A DNA stretch of 64,000 bases from an uncultured Granulosicoccaceae bacterium (lineage in GTDB: Bacteria > Pseudomonadota > Gammaproteobacteria > Granulosicoccales > Granulosicoccaceae): assembly GCA_937927895.1 (NCBI GenBank), contig CALGKA010000012.1:62001-126000 (forward strand), read 5' to 3'. The stretch's first letter is position 1; the number at the start of each line of letters is the position of its first letter. Below the pieces are notes generated by a model. That model did not search any database. It was not told the DNA's origin and saw only the letters and a list, made by a program, of their open reading frames with translations. Both the position numbers and the translations under genes were made by a program. Shown here in pieces: positions 36,995-45,557 of this stretch.

Positions 36995-38215
36995 TTATCG
37001 AGGCAAGGCCACGTGATGCCCCATGCTCACTTGAGCAAACTTTTTTCGCAACGGATCTATAAAGTCGAGCAGAAAAAAGGACGAACTACTCGCCATTGAT
37101 ATCGGTACTCGTAGTGGCCACGGCTTATGAGTAAATGCTCGTGCCAACAGATTAGTTTGCCGGGTTATCAAAGACTGATCGCGGTGACGGTTATCTGTAA
37201 ATGTTTGTAGCGCAGCATTAGTATTCTCATTGGCGCTGAGTACAGCACACAACTCAAAAACATCACGCATGGCAAGATTTAAGCCCTGCCCTGCTACCGG
37301 GTGCAACGTTCGGGCGGCATTACCAATAAGTACACAGTTTTTCTCAACCTGCTTAGCGCTTACTGTTTGCATAAGGGGCATTACGTAACGTGGCCCAATT
37401 GCATTAAAGCGACCTAACTTACCACCAAACTTTTCCTGCAATCGTACAAGAAACTGTTGATCCGACAAACCCTTCAACTTTTCTAACTCATTATCCAATG
37501 CGGTGTAAATCATTGAATAGTAATTATTACCTTTATTAACTGCACCAGATGAGAGTGGTAACAACGCCAACGGACCAGATGGTGTAAAACGCTCATATGC
37601 AGTTGATTCATGCGGCTTTGCTGTTGCAACATTGGCAATAACCGCACACTGCTGGTAGTCATACTGTTCTACTTCAACGCCAATCATACTGCGAGCAAGG
37701 GAGCTTGTTCCATCAGCGGCGATAAGCACATTGGCAGAGACTACTTGCACATGCTCTTGCACTGTGAGCGTTACTTCTACACCGTTACTTGTATGATCTA
37801 TTGATACTAGTTGTGCATCTTCTACTAATTTTATATTGGTCTCAGCAGTGACTAATTTGTGTAAATAGCTTTCAAACTCAGAATTAGAAAGTACAAATCC
37901 TAGTGCCTCAACATCTATTTCCTGAGCATGCATCTTTACCGATCCGAACTTGCCTTGCTCAGTCACATGTATGGCTTGAATAGGGCAATAATCAATCGCA
38001 GGCCATAGCTCAGCCTCACTCAGCAATTGCCAGGTACGATGAGACAACGCAACCGTTCTGCTACTTAAAGGATCACTGGCACTATTATGGCAACCGAGCA
38101 CTCTGCGCTCAACAAGCGTTACTCTATTTCCAGCTCGGGCTAATAGAAGTGCTTGTATGGCACCAACCAAACCAGCCCCAATAACGCAAAACTCTTTAGG
38201 GTACGATGTTTTCAC
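36995..38215 (-). CDS. ubiH: UbiH/VisC-family FAD hydroxylase of ubiquinone synthesis
   Basis: Probable 2-octaprenyl-6-methoxyphenol hydroxylase, a flavin monooxygenase of ubiquinone synthesis. The 406-residue protein has FCVIGAGLVGAIQALLLA (FAD), VTLVERR, SSRTVALSHRTWQLL, an internal IAADGTSSLAR (DG motif), and the FAD/ribityl block LIGNAARTLHPVAGQGLN. The usual Asp of this last block (GDAA) is Asn here. The start codon shares a base with the pepP stop. The ygfB-pepP-ubiH order is standard. Other UbiH-type genes (ubiF, visC/ubiI) could be paralogues, so the exact carbon hydroxylated is inferred. Confidence 0.85.
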   Translation of the reverse strand: MKTSYPKEFCVIGAGLVGAIQALLLARAGNRVTLVERRVLGCHNSASDPLSSRTVALSHRTWQLLSEAELWPAIDYCPIQAIHVTEQGKFGSVKMHAQEIDVEALGFVLSNSEFESYLHKLVTAETNIKLVEDAQLVSIDHTSNGVEVTLTVQEHVQVVSANVLIAADGTSSLARSMIGVEVEQYDYQQCAVIANVATAKPHESTAYERFTPSGPLALLPLSSGAVNKGNNYYSMIYTALDNELEKLKGLSDQQFLVRLQEKFGGKLGRFNAIGPRYVMPLMQTVSAKQVEKNCVLIGNAARTLHPVAGQGLNLAMRDVFELCAVLSANENTNAALQTFTDNRHRDQSLITRQTNLLARAFTHKPWPLRVPISMASSSSFFLLDFIDPLRKKFAQVSMGHHVALPR

Positions 38216-39537
38216 TAAGCGCTTCGCATAAGCGCCTCTATTTCCTCAACCGACTTCGGCACCGAGTGGGTTAGCACTTCTGGCTCATCGGCCGTCACAA
38301 CAACATCGTCCTCCACTCTGATACCAATATCTCTGTATGCCTTGGGCACAGAGCGCTGAGCAGGTAAATAAAGGCCAGGCTCTATAGTCAAGACCATACC
38401 AGGCTCAAGTAAGCGTGGCTTGCCGTCAACTTTATATTCGCCGACATCGTGCACATCTATGCCTAGCCAATGCCCGGTGCGATGCATGTAGTAAGGTCGA
38501 TACGCGGCATCCTTTATTAACTTTTTAACATCGCCCTTTAAAATACCAAGCTTGACCAGCCCACGCGTGATCACTTTTACTGCCGCGTCATGGGGATCAT
38601 TCCAATGATTGCCAACGACAACTTTTGCAATTGCCGCAAGGTTAGCCTCGAGCACAATCTCATAAACTTCACGCTGCGCATCTGTGAACATACCATTAAC
38701 AGGATAAGTTCGCGTTATATCGCCTGCGTAACACTGCCATTCAGCCCCAGAGTCAACTAACACCATTTGGCCATCGTGGAGTTCATCGCAGTTTTCCGTG
38801 TAGTGCAAAATGCATCCATTGGCACCACCACCAACAATTGGCAGGAATGAATGATCAGCACCATTACGACGATACTCTGCAATTAACTCTGCTTCTAATT
38901 CATATTCCATTTTGCCAGGCGCGCATATTTTCATAGCAGCCACGTGCCCCTCGGCACTAATCTTTGCTGCTTTACGTAATAACGATAACTCTGATCGACT
39001 TTTTATAAGCCGCATATCGTGGAGGTGAAAATCGAGTGAAATAAATTCACTCGGTACACTCGCACCAGATCCGGACTTTGCTTTTAACTGGTTGATCCAA
39101 CCTATAATACGATTATCAAATAATGTTTCACGACCCATTGAATAATAGACACGTTCACGGCCTTCCAGTAAGCCCGGCAGGATGTCGTCGATATCATCGA
39201 TTGGAAACGCATCGTCTGCGTCTAACACTTCAGGTGCCTGATCGACGCCGAGTCGACGGCCATTCCATGTTTCCATCAGTTTGTCGCTCTCACGGCAAAA
39301 TATTATGTACTCAGCTGCACGACGCCCTGCGATTAATACCACTACGGATTCAGGCTCATCAAAGCCTGTCAGATAGTAAAAATCGCTATCTTGACGATAC
39401 TTGTAATCGGTATCTTTACTACGCATTTTGACAGGCGCTGATGGAATAATTGCAATTGATCCTTTACCAATTGCATTCATCAAATTTTTTCGCCGCCGGG
39501 CACGCTCGCGGCGTAGTGTGATGGTGTCCTGCATCAA
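38215..39537 (-). CDS. pepP: Xaa-Pro aminopeptidase
   Basis: Removes N-terminal residues followed by proline. The 440-residue length fits PepP. The N-terminal domain has RRERARRRKNLM and RYRQDSDFYYLTGFDEPE-like sequence. The pita-bread metal centre shows MVLVDSGAEW, YAGDITRTYPV (two Asp), HRTGHWLGIDVHDVGEY (His), LTIEPGLYLP (Glu) and GIRVEDDVVV (Glu). It lies between ygfB and ubiH in the usual order. Confidence 0.95.
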   Translation of the reverse strand: MMQDTITLRRERARRRKNLMNAIGKGSIAIIPSAPVKMRSKDTDYKYRQDSDFYYLTGFDEPESVVVLIAGRRAAEYIIFCRESDKLMETWNGRRLGVDQAPEVLDADDAFPIDDIDDILPGLLEGRERVYYSMGRETLFDNRIIGWINQLKAKSGSGASVPSEFISLDFHLHDMRLIKSRSELSLLRKAAKISAEGHVAAMKICAPGKMEYELEAELIAEYRRNGADHSFLPIVGGGANGCILHYTENCDELHDGQMVLVDSGAEWQCYAGDITRTYPVNGMFTDAQREVYEIVLEANLAAIAKVVVGNHWNDPHDAAVKVITRGLVKLGILKGDVKKLIKDAAYRPYYMHRTGHWLGIDVHDVGEYKVDGKPRLLEPGMVLTIEPGLYLPAQRSVPKAYRDIGIRVEDDVVVTADEPEVLTHSVPKSVEEIEALMRSA

Positions 39538-39703
39538 ATTGGTTCTACATGTTGGGTTGTATACTAAACAGCTAGCACAGTCGATCTAGCTTTCACATTC
39601 TAGACTAACCACTTGAAGTCTTATATTCAAAGTTTAAAACCATGCACTCAGCTCACCATTTTGCCAATCACGATATTTGCCGGTAAACATTCGACAAACG
39701 GCA

Positions 39704-40270
39704 CTAGTGAATGGTCGGTTTTTGCTCCAGTGTAATCGGTTGTAGTTCTTCGTTGACTAACAACACCCCCATTCGCACGTACTCTTCAATTTCAGTGAAT
39801 GATTTCTCTGCTTGATTGGGGTCATTTTCATCTTCAGAAAAGCTGGCGTCTGAAATGTATTGGATATCTTCGACAAATTCACGGACATCGTCACTGAGTA
39901 ACATTTGCTCATTTAGTCCACCCATTATTAAGCCCAGGCTGAAGCCACTACACCAATCTGCCAAACCACTAATTCTGACATCCATCGACTCTGATGGATC
40001 TGGCATCAGCATCTTGAACTCTAACGTTTCGTGATTAATTTCGGTCAAAGTGCACTGGTGAACATCGTGTAACAGTTTGAGAGAGTCCTCCGAAATTTCT
40101 CGATCAGTGGTGCGTGTTTCAAACAGGTGGCGAACCCAGGTTTGAATATCGGAAGCTCCAGAGGCGCATAGAATCCCGCACAGCACTCCATGGCATTCTG
40201 CAGCACACACTGCCGAGCCACCCGAGAACAGCGCTTCATCGACCTGTGTATAAGCCGGCATTTCTGTCAT
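39704..40270 (-). CDS. ygfB: UPF0149/YgfB family protein
   Basis: A 188-residue YgfB-family protein. Visible signs are ECHGVLCGILCASG near residues 24-37, DWCSGFSLGLIMGG with an acidic C-terminal half (DDVREFVEDIQYIS and SEDENDPNQAE), and a final EEYVRMGVLLVNEEL. In pseudomonads YgfB affects beta-lactam resistance by a regulatory route; here no such role is shown. It starts the conserved ygfB-pepP-ubiH operon. Confidence 0.9.
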   Translation of the reverse strand: MTEMPAYTQVDEALFSGGSAVCAAECHGVLCGILCASGASDIQTWVRHLFETRTTDREISEDSLKLLHDVHQCTLTEINHETLEFKMLMPDPSESMDVRISGLADWCSGFSLGLIMGGLNEQMLLSDDVREFVEDIQYISDASFSEDENDPNQAEKSFTEIEEYVRMGVLLVNEELQPITLEQKPTIH

Positions 40271-40379
40271 TCTACGTCTCTTGTCTTGGTTTCTTGTCCG
40301 GGGGATCCTAACTAAGGCTGTTGGCGTCAGCTAAACACCCCATATTAGTAATATTTCTCATATATAAGCGGCACTTACC

Positions 40380-40403
40380 GATACACTTGCCGATACACTT
40401 GCC
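40380..40403. repeat. Two tandem 12-bp repeats upstream of the zapA operon
   Basis: The 12-mer CGATACACTTGC occurs at 40380-40391 and again at 40392-40403, in the spacer between the leftward ygfB and the rightward TIGR02449 gene. It is a short direct duplication that could vary in copy number; no known function. Confidence 0.65.
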
Positions 40404-40522
40404 GCCATAGTAGTGAGTTTACGTTAACTTTTGTTCATGTTATTGCGACGACCGTGAATTACCATGTAGTTCTTGTAGTCTCAGTCGTGACCCACAAGCC
40501 ACACACAAAGTGCTATTTTGCC

Positions 40523-40747
40523 ATGGATAACAACAAAAATATAACCAAGGAACAGATTGTCGAGCTTGAAAAAAAGCTGTCAGAACTTATTGATTTGGCA
40601 GATCAACTTAAGGTTGAGAATGAATCCCTAAGGGCTCAGCAAAACAACCTGGTTGCGGAAAAGTCGCGTCTTGTCGAGAAAAACGAGCTAGCCCGAACCA
40701 AAGTAGAGGCTATCATAACCCGCTTGAAATCGTTGGAATCTGCATAA
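40523..40747 (+). CDS. TIGR02449-type coiled-coil protein
   Basis: A 74-residue coiled-coil protein (KKLSELIDLADQLKVENESL, then AEKSRLVEKNELARTK) of the TIGR02449 family, found just before zapA in gammaproteobacteria. It resembles ZapB in size and helical form and may join the division ring. An in-frame ATG 69 bp earlier would add an unlikely N-terminus; ATG 40523 is followed by hydrophilic, coil-type sequence. The stop overlaps the zapA start (TAATG). Confidence 0.8.
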   Translation: MDNNKNITKEQIVELEKKLSELIDLADQLKVENESLRAQQNNLVAEKSRLVEKNELARTKVEAIITRLKSLESA

Positions 40748-41094
40748 TGACCACCACTAAAATTTCACCCAACAAAGTATCCGTTAATGTTCATATTATG
40801 GACAAGGAATATCAGATACAGTGTGGACCAAGTGAGAAGCAGCACTTAATACAAGCTGCGGTAGATGTCGACACGCGAATGCGAGCTGCTAAAAGCATTG
40901 GCGCTGGTATATCGTCAGAAAAAGCCGCTGTATTAACAGCGCTTAACCTTGCTAATGAACTACAAGGTGCCGCCGATAACACTGACATACTAGAAACCGT
41001 TTCGCATAGCATTATTGATATGCAAGCGCGAATTGATAAAGTACTAGATGAAAAGCAATCGCATCCAACACAAGACGCGATAGCTACACTATAA
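40747..41094 (+). CDS. zapA: Cell division protein ZapA
   Basis: ZapA binds FtsZ and bundles filaments at the Z ring. The 115-residue protein starts with MTTTKISPNKVSVNVHIMDKEY, then QIQCGPSEKQHLIQAAVDVD and TALNLANELQG, and ends with a helical coiled coil (ETVSHSIIDMQARIDKVL). Length and layout are typical. Its start overlaps the TIGR02449 gene, so the two are coupled. The 6S RNA gene follows as in E. coli. Confidence 0.93.
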   Translation: MTTTKISPNKVSVNVHIMDKEYQIQCGPSEKQHLIQAAVDVDTRMRAAKSIGAGISSEKAAVLTALNLANELQGAADNTDILETVSHSIIDMQARIDKVLDEKQSHPTQDAIATL

Positions 41095-41223
41095 TTTTAA
41101 TTTAGCGTTATGCTTAGCACTACAAACACTTGTGAGTTTTGCTAAAAAAATCGCGATATAACGTCGCGCCTAGTCTTCACAAGAATAACAATTGTTGAGC
41201 TAGAAACCCCAGTTGTAATGCAT

Positions 41224-41262
41224 CCTTAGACGTAGTGCAAAGCACTAATAATTAGTCTAAGG
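41224..41262. repeat. Nested palindrome upstream of 6S RNA
   Basis: CCTTAGAC (41224-41231) and GTCTAAGG (41255-41262) are perfect complements. Between them AGTGC (41234-41238) and GCACT (41242-41246) form an inner 5-bp stem. The structure ends about 15 bp before the 6S RNA and overlaps its likely promoter. Its role (a regulator site or the zapA transcript end) is unknown. Confidence 0.6.
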
Positions 41263-41276
41263 TCACAGAGTAAATT

Positions 41277-41466
41277 TGGATGTCCTCTGCGGTGTTCGTT
41301 AGTTGGCCCGTTATTCCCTTGAGCCTATTTCGATACCCGGGAGTCGGTTTTAGTTGATGTTGTGCATGTCCGCCACGGCGGGAAGCCTGATTCGGCTGCA
41401 GCCATTCCCACCTGAGCCGATGGCTCAAGGTCCACGGCCTACGACGGCACATGTGGAGGCATCCGC
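41277..41466 (+). ncRNA. ssrS: 6S RNA
   Basis: 6S RNA mimics an open promoter and binds sigma-70 RNA polymerase in stationary phase. The position directly after zapA is the standard one. Sequence landmarks in order are GGATGTCCTC at the 5' end, TTCCCTTGAGCC, GGGAAGCCTGAT, CACCTGAGCCGATGGCTCAAGG, and GCCTACGACGGCA near the 3' end, matching E. coli TCCCCTGAGCC, GAGAAGCC, CACCTTGAACCAAGGGTTCAAGG and GCCTGCGGCGGCA. The 5' GGATG and CCTC pair with 3' GAGGCATCC. Ends are estimated to a few bases. In E. coli ygfA comes next; here it is a leftward DUF2852 gene. Confidence 0.88.
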
Positions 41467-41589
41467 CTACTTTTCAGCTATCGAAATACAATATAGTTTT
41501 TATTCTCACTCAATAGCAGTCAGCTGCGCTAACAAGGCGCAGCTTCCTTAATATTAACTGGCTATCAAAGCCCGTTTATTAGAGCCTTT

Positions 41590-42021
41590 TTAATCAGAGC
41601 CTTGCCCTGGAGAGCTCGCCATAAACCGGTTGAACTCTTCCTCATCAGCACGACGCCTTACATCGGCACGAAACTCAGCAAAGCGCTTGGCCCGAGCATT
41701 CATTTCGTCTTTGATCTCTTGAATCCGATCGTATTGTGTTTGCTGATATTTATTAAACACCACATTATCTGAGTGCATTGTGCGCCCGCCTCTAAGCTGC
41801 GTCCATTTCTCACGCATGGCGGCAGGCAAATCACGCACGTCGCGATCTGTCAGGATCCAATACAGAATGACCAAACCAAGCGGCCAGAAAAATACAAAAC
41901 CCACTACCATCGCCGCAATATTCAGCCCAGTCCAGCGACCTCGCTTCTCAGTAGAGTACTGCCCTGAAAGGTCCCACTGGCCCGCACTCTGGCCAACTGT
42001 TGATTTACTTGAAAATGACAT
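41590..42021 (-). CDS. DUF2852 membrane protein
   Basis: A 143-residue protein with one or two membrane helices near residues 31-55 (GLNIAAMVVGFVFFWPLGLV) and a charged C-terminal coiled part (QTQYDRIQEIKDEMNARAKR). This is the DUF2852 layout; the function is unknown. It is divergent from a TetR regulator, and two operator-like repeats lie between the genes, so it is the probable target of that regulator. Confidence 0.8.
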   Translation of the reverse strand: MSFSSKSTVGQSAGQWDLSGQYSTEKRGRWTGLNIAAMVVGFVFFWPLGLVILYWILTDRDVRDLPAAMREKWTQLRGGRTMHSDNVVFNKYQQTQYDRIQEIKDEMNARAKRFAEFRADVRRRADEEEFNRFMASSPGQGSD

Positions 42022-42074
42022 ATCGCCTCCTGTTTTTAAATGAAAGTACCGCTACATCACGTTTTACTCACACC

Positions 42075-42159
42075 ATGTGAACGCTGTTAACATTTAATAT
42101 ACAATCGAAAACGGCTTTTTACAAGAGTTTAGAGAAAAAAAGTGAACAGTGTAAACATT
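42075..42159. promoter_or_regulatory. Two operator-like repeats for the TetR regulator
   Basis: The first copy, ATGTGAACGCTGTTAACAT (42075-42093), is a near-perfect inverted repeat of 8+3+8 bp. The second, GTGAACAGTGTAAACATT (42142-42159), is a close direct copy of the same motif. They lie in the divergent spacer of DUF2852 and tetR; the second ends 31 bp before the tetR start. A TetR-family dimer is the likely ligand. Confidence 0.6.
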
Positions 42160-42190
42160 GGGGCCTAATCTGGGTCATAATCCAGAGACC

Positions 42191-42790
42191 ATGAAAAAGA
42201 AAAAGAATCACTACCACCACGGCAACCTGGCCGAGTCACTGCTCACCGCGGTGGACGAGATCGCCAGCCAATTCGGGCTTGAAGCGGTATCACTGAGAGC
42301 CTGCGCCAAGTTGGTTGGCGTGTCACCTTCTTCAGCTTTCAGGCACTACGTTGATAAACGCGCGTTATTTACGGCGTTTGCAACCAGAGCACTGCAACAA
42401 TTGTGTAATGACATGTTGGCTGCGAAAAACAATGCTGAAAAGAACAATCAGGTGACCTTCAAAGCCGTGGCCATGGCCTACATAACATTCGCAATAGACA
42501 AACCCGCTTTTTTTCGTGCCATGTGGCGTGAGGAGTCAATCTATTCGAATGATGAGTCCTACCAACAAGCCGCCAGTAAACTTAGCAACTATTTAACCAG
42601 TGGCTTTGCCAATACAATCGACGACAAAGACCCCGAGAATTTCAGCCCAACAGAATTACTGGCTTGGTCTGCCATACACGGGCTTGCCAATCTATTGGTC
42701 GACGGCCCTGTGGGTAACGACGACTCTAGAAAACAACAATTAGAAAAAGCATCCGAGATGATTGACGCACTAACACCCTCGCTTCGATAA
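42191..42790 (+). CDS. TetR family transcriptional regulator
   Basis: A 199-residue TetR regulator. The DNA-binding domain lies at residues about 10-55: LAESLLTAVDEIASQFGLEA, SLRACAKLVGVSPSSAFRHY (helix-turn-helix) and VDKRALFTAFATRALQ. The C-terminal part (TFAIDKPAFFRAMWREESIY and LAWSAIHGLANLLVDGPV) is the ligand domain of the WHG/TetR_C type. ATG 42191 is preferred over an in-frame TTG at 42158, since the added part lies on the repeat. It is divergent from DUF2852, with the two operator-like repeats between them. The ligand is unknown. Confidence 0.88.
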   Translation: MKKKKNHYHHGNLAESLLTAVDEIASQFGLEAVSLRACAKLVGVSPSSAFRHYVDKRALFTAFATRALQQLCNDMLAAKNNAEKNNQVTFKAVAMAYITFAIDKPAFFRAMWREESIYSNDESYQQAASKLSNYLTSGFANTIDDKDPENFSPTELLAWSAIHGLANLLVDGPVGNDDSRKQQLEKASEMIDALTPSLR

Positions 42791-42858
42791 CACTGGTCAG
42801 CTATTCCAGAATGCTGGCAACAGAACGAACGCAGTCAGATCAACATTTTTTTCGCAGC

Positions 42859-44373
42859 CTAGCTCAAAAACATTCGGTAAGCGACGTTGTTATCTTCACA
42901 CCAATATCGATAACCTAACTTGTCTAAGAACTGTTGTAATTTTTCGGCGCTATCGCCTGGCACTTGCAAACCTACCAACACACGGGCATAAGCCGAACCG
43001 TGGTTGCGGTAGTGGAATAGCGTGATATTCCAATCCTTATCCATATTGTTTAGAAATGCAGCTAGCGCACCTGGTCGCTCTGGAAATTCAAAGCGATAAA
43101 GAATCTCATTGTCGATGGCTTGCGAACTGCCCCCTACCATGTGCCTGACATGCAGCTTTGCCATCTCATTGTCGGTTAGATCTTCAACGGTAAAATCAGA
43201 GACTTTCAGGTCTTTAATAATTTGCTGGCGCTCAGCGTACCCTTCCGATAGTTGCACGCCTACAAATACATTAGCAGTTCTATCATCCGCGTAACGGTAG
43301 TTAAACTCAGTGACGCTGCGCTTGCCTAACATTTCACAAAAGTGACGGAAGCTACCGGGTTGCTCTGGGATAGTCACAGCCAACAACGCTTCGCGCTGCT
43401 CACCAATTTCCGCACGCTCGGCTATATGGCGCAGACGGTCGAAATTTACATTGGCCCCAGTGGTTACAGCAATTAAATGCTGGTCACTAATATTGTTTTC
43501 TGCCACATACTTTTTTAAGCCTGCGACGCTTAATGCACCAGCAGGTTCCATCAAGGTTCGGGTATCTTCAAATACATCTCGTATGGCGGCGCACATTTCA
43601 TCAACGCTTATCGTGATAATGTCATCTAGTAGTTCACTACAGATTTTATACGTTTCATCACCGGGGCTTTTAACCGCTACACCATCAGCAAAAATACCCA
43701 CTTGATCCAGCACCACCGGATGGCCTGCAGCAATCGATGCCTTCATGCTGGCAGCATCAATAGGCTCAACACCTATGATTTTCACTGTAGGCTTCAAATA
43801 CTTCATAAATAAAGCCACACCAGAAGCTAATCCGCCACCGCCAATCGGTACAAACACCACATCAATAGAGCCCGAATGTTGGCGGCACAACTCTACTCCT
43901 ATCGTGCCTTGACCGGCAATGGTATCGACATCATTAAAAGGGTGAATAAAGGTATAACCGTTGCTTTTCTCTAACTCACACGCATGCCCATAGGCCTCAT
44001 CGTAGTTGTCACCGTGAAGCACTGCCTCACCGCCCAGCTGGCGTACGGCATTGACCTTAATTGTGGGCGTAGTTTTAGGCATCACAATCAGCGACTTTAT
44101 ACCGAGGCGACTGGCCGAAAGCGCCACTCCCTGACCATGATTACCCGCAGACGCACAAACAACCCCTGCTGTGTCTGGTTGCTGTTGCTGCAATTTGAAA
44201 ATACGATTGTATGCACCACGGCACTTGAACGAGAATATCGGCTGCAGATCTTCGCGCTTCAGGTACACTTTGTTAGCCGTTTTTGAGCTCAGGCCAGGGG
44301 CAATATCGAGTGGAGTTTCTTTTGAAACATCGTAAACCTTAGCGGTGAGTATTTTTTTTATGTAGTGATCCAT
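42859..44373 (-). CDS. ilvA: Threonine ammonia-lyase, biosynthetic
   Basis: Deaminates threonine to 2-oxobutanoate for isoleucine synthesis. The 504-residue protein has PLP lysine 50 in IFSFKCRGAYNR, CASAGNHGQGVALSASRLG, PIGGGGLASGVALFMKYL (phosphate loop) and TTGANVNFDRLRHIAER. Two ACT-like regulatory domains follow from about residue 325 (EQPGSFRHFCEMLGKRSVTE; ERPGALAAFLNNM), the feature of the isoleucine-inhibited enzyme. A hairpin (CTGCCTG...CAGGCAG) lies 38 bp before the start. It is divergent from rpiA, a common order. Confidence 0.96.
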   Translation of the reverse strand: MDHYIKKILTAKVYDVSKETPLDIAPGLSSKTANKVYLKREDLQPIFSFKCRGAYNRIFKLQQQQPDTAGVVCASAGNHGQGVALSASRLGIKSLIVMPKTTPTIKVNAVRQLGGEAVLHGDNYDEAYGHACELEKSNGYTFIHPFNDVDTIAGQGTIGVELCRQHSGSIDVVFVPIGGGGLASGVALFMKYLKPTVKIIGVEPIDAASMKASIAAGHPVVLDQVGIFADGVAVKSPGDETYKICSELLDDIITISVDEMCAAIRDVFEDTRTLMEPAGALSVAGLKKYVAENNISDQHLIAVTTGANVNFDRLRHIAERAEIGEQREALLAVTIPEQPGSFRHFCEMLGKRSVTEFNYRYADDRTANVFVGVQLSEGYAERQQIIKDLKVSDFTVEDLTDNEMAKLHVRHMVGGSSQAIDNEILYRFEFPERPGALAAFLNNMDKDWNITLFHYRNHGSAYARVLVGLQVPGDSAEKLQQFLDKLGYRYWCEDNNVAYRMFLS

Positions 44374-44410
44374 GGAACCTCGCGTAATATGGCAACACTC
44401 TAACCAATGC

Positions 44411-44437
44411 CTGCCTGCGGTGGAAGTGCCCAGGCAG
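44411..44437 (-). promoter_or_regulatory. Leader hairpin upstream of ilvA
   Basis: CTGCCTG (44411-44417) and CAGGCAG (44431-44437) form a perfect 7-bp stem with a 13-nt loop, 38 bp before the ilvA start. It could be a leader structure of ilvA; no leader peptide with isoleucine codons is visible. Confidence 0.35.
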
Positions 44438-44461
44438 ATTCAATTACTAAATAATTAACTT

Positions 44462-44530
44462 GGCTAATTACTGCAGCTAATTATCGTGGCTAATTATCAC
44501 GGCAAATAATCGCGGCAAATAATCGCGGCA
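44462..44530. repeat. Tandem array of about five 13-bp repeats before rpiA
   Basis: The units are GGCTAATTACTGCA, GCTAATTATCGT, GGCTAATTATCAC, GGCAAATAATCGC and GGCAAATAATCGC, then a partial GGCA. The two last full units are identical and the first are diverged. The array ends about 30 bp before the rpiA start and overlaps its promoter space, so copy-number change could alter expression. Confidence 0.85.
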
Positions 44531-44558
44531 CAACGGGCCCGCAGGACAAACAACTTCT

Positions 44559-45221
44559 ATGACCACAGACAACATGAAAAAGGCAGCTGCTGTTGCGGCA
44601 CTGGAATGGGTTGAAAAAGACAGCATCATTGGTGTCGGCACAGGCAGCACAGCCAACCATTTTATTGATGCTTTAGCAGACTGGCACAGCCCCGTAAAAG
44701 GTGCCGTGGCAAGCTCAGACGCTACTGCCGCACGCTTAAAGGCAGCAGACATAGAAATTTATGATTTAAACTCAAGCGGCACACTGTCACTGTACGTAGA
44801 TGGCGCTGATGAAGCCAACCCTGCCCTGCATCTAATCAAAGGCGGGGGCGGAGCCCTGACGCGTGAAAAAATCGTAGCGGCAGCCAGTATCAACTTTATT
44901 TGTATTGCGGACGCGTCAAAAAAAGTTGATGTATTAGGCGGCTTCCCACTACCGGTTGAGGTTATTCCAATGGCCCGCAGCTACGTGGCACGTGAAATCG
45001 TAAAGCTTGGTGGTGACCCCGAACTAAGAGATCAATTCACCACCGACAACGGCAACGTGATTCTTGATATTCACAATATGAAAATCACTGACCCCATCCA
45101 GCTAGAGTCACAAATCAATCAACTTGCAGGGGTAGTCACATGTGGTTTGTTTGCTGGTCGACCTGCTGATGTATTGTTGCTAGGCAAGGAAGATGGCACG
45201 GTTGAACGCATAACTGCTTAG
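44559..45221 (+). CDS. rpiA: Ribose-5-phosphate isomerase A
   Basis: Interconverts ribose-5-phosphate and ribulose-5-phosphate (pentose phosphate pathway). The 220-residue protein has [36 protein letters not shown], and [19 protein letters not shown], with the catalytic Asp and Glu in their usual places. Divergent ilvA is upstream, and a good terminator follows. Confidence 0.97.
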   Translation: MTTDNMKKAAAVAALEWVEKDSIIGVGTGSTANHFIDALADWHSPVKGAVASSDATAARLKAADIEIYDLNSSGTLSLYVDGADEANPALHLIKGGGGALTREKIVAAASINFICIADASKKVDVLGGFPLPVEVIPMARSYVAREIVKLGGDPELRDQFTTDNGNVILDIHNMKITDPIQLESQINQLAGVVTCGLFAGRPADVLLLGKEDGTVERITA

Positions 45222-45241
45222 TCACCAGACTTTAATTATCA

Positions 45242-45287
45242 ACACCTACCGAGGCCAAATTCACAACCTTAGGTAGGTGTTTCTTTA
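45242..45287 (+). terminator. Terminator after rpiA
   Basis: ACACCTACC (45242-45250) and GGTAGGTGT (45272-45280) form a perfect 9-bp stem, followed by TTCTTT. The loop is 21 nt. The site ends rpiA transcription, and the opposite side covers the end of the pentapeptide gene. Confidence 0.75.
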
Positions 45288-45533
45288 CCATTTGTTTTGT
45301 GCCTGGTAAGCCGCAAACAAAGCTTGCACAGGCACACCATCAATAGTCATTCCATCGAGCTTGGCATTCGAGATCTCAACATTTGAAAAATCAATATCAT
45401 CGAACACTGAATCTTTAAGTGACACATCACTAAAAACCGCACGCTTTAAGTTAACGTCTTCAAATTTGGTATCAGACAAATTGACATCCGTAAAATGAGA
45501 CTCTTTTATGTTCGCATTAGTGAGCTTAATCAT
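45285..45533 (-). CDS. Pentapeptide-repeat protein, small
   Basis: An 82-residue protein made almost wholly of A(D/N)LxX-type pentapeptides: ANIKESHFTDVNLSDTKFED, then VNLKRAVFSDVSLKDSVFDD, then IDFSNVEISNAKLDG. These form a right-handed beta helix. Long versions such as Qnr and MfpA bind gyrase; this one has about two turns only. The ATG at 45533 is chosen since AAGG lies 7 bp before it; a GTG at 45539 is possible. It is 24 bp downstream of the PhyH gene and likely in one transcript. The function is unknown. Confidence 0.8.
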   Translation of the reverse strand: MIKLTNANIKESHFTDVNLSDTKFEDVNLKRAVFSDVSLKDSVFDDIDFSNVEISNAKLDGMTIDGVPVQALFAAYQAQNKW

Positions 45534-45557
45534 TGACACCCTTAATCATTAATACCG

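Noticed and set aside
41252-41452. A 66-codon minus-strand frame over the 6S RNA
   Set aside because: It is antisense to a structured RNA gene and has no protein resemblance.
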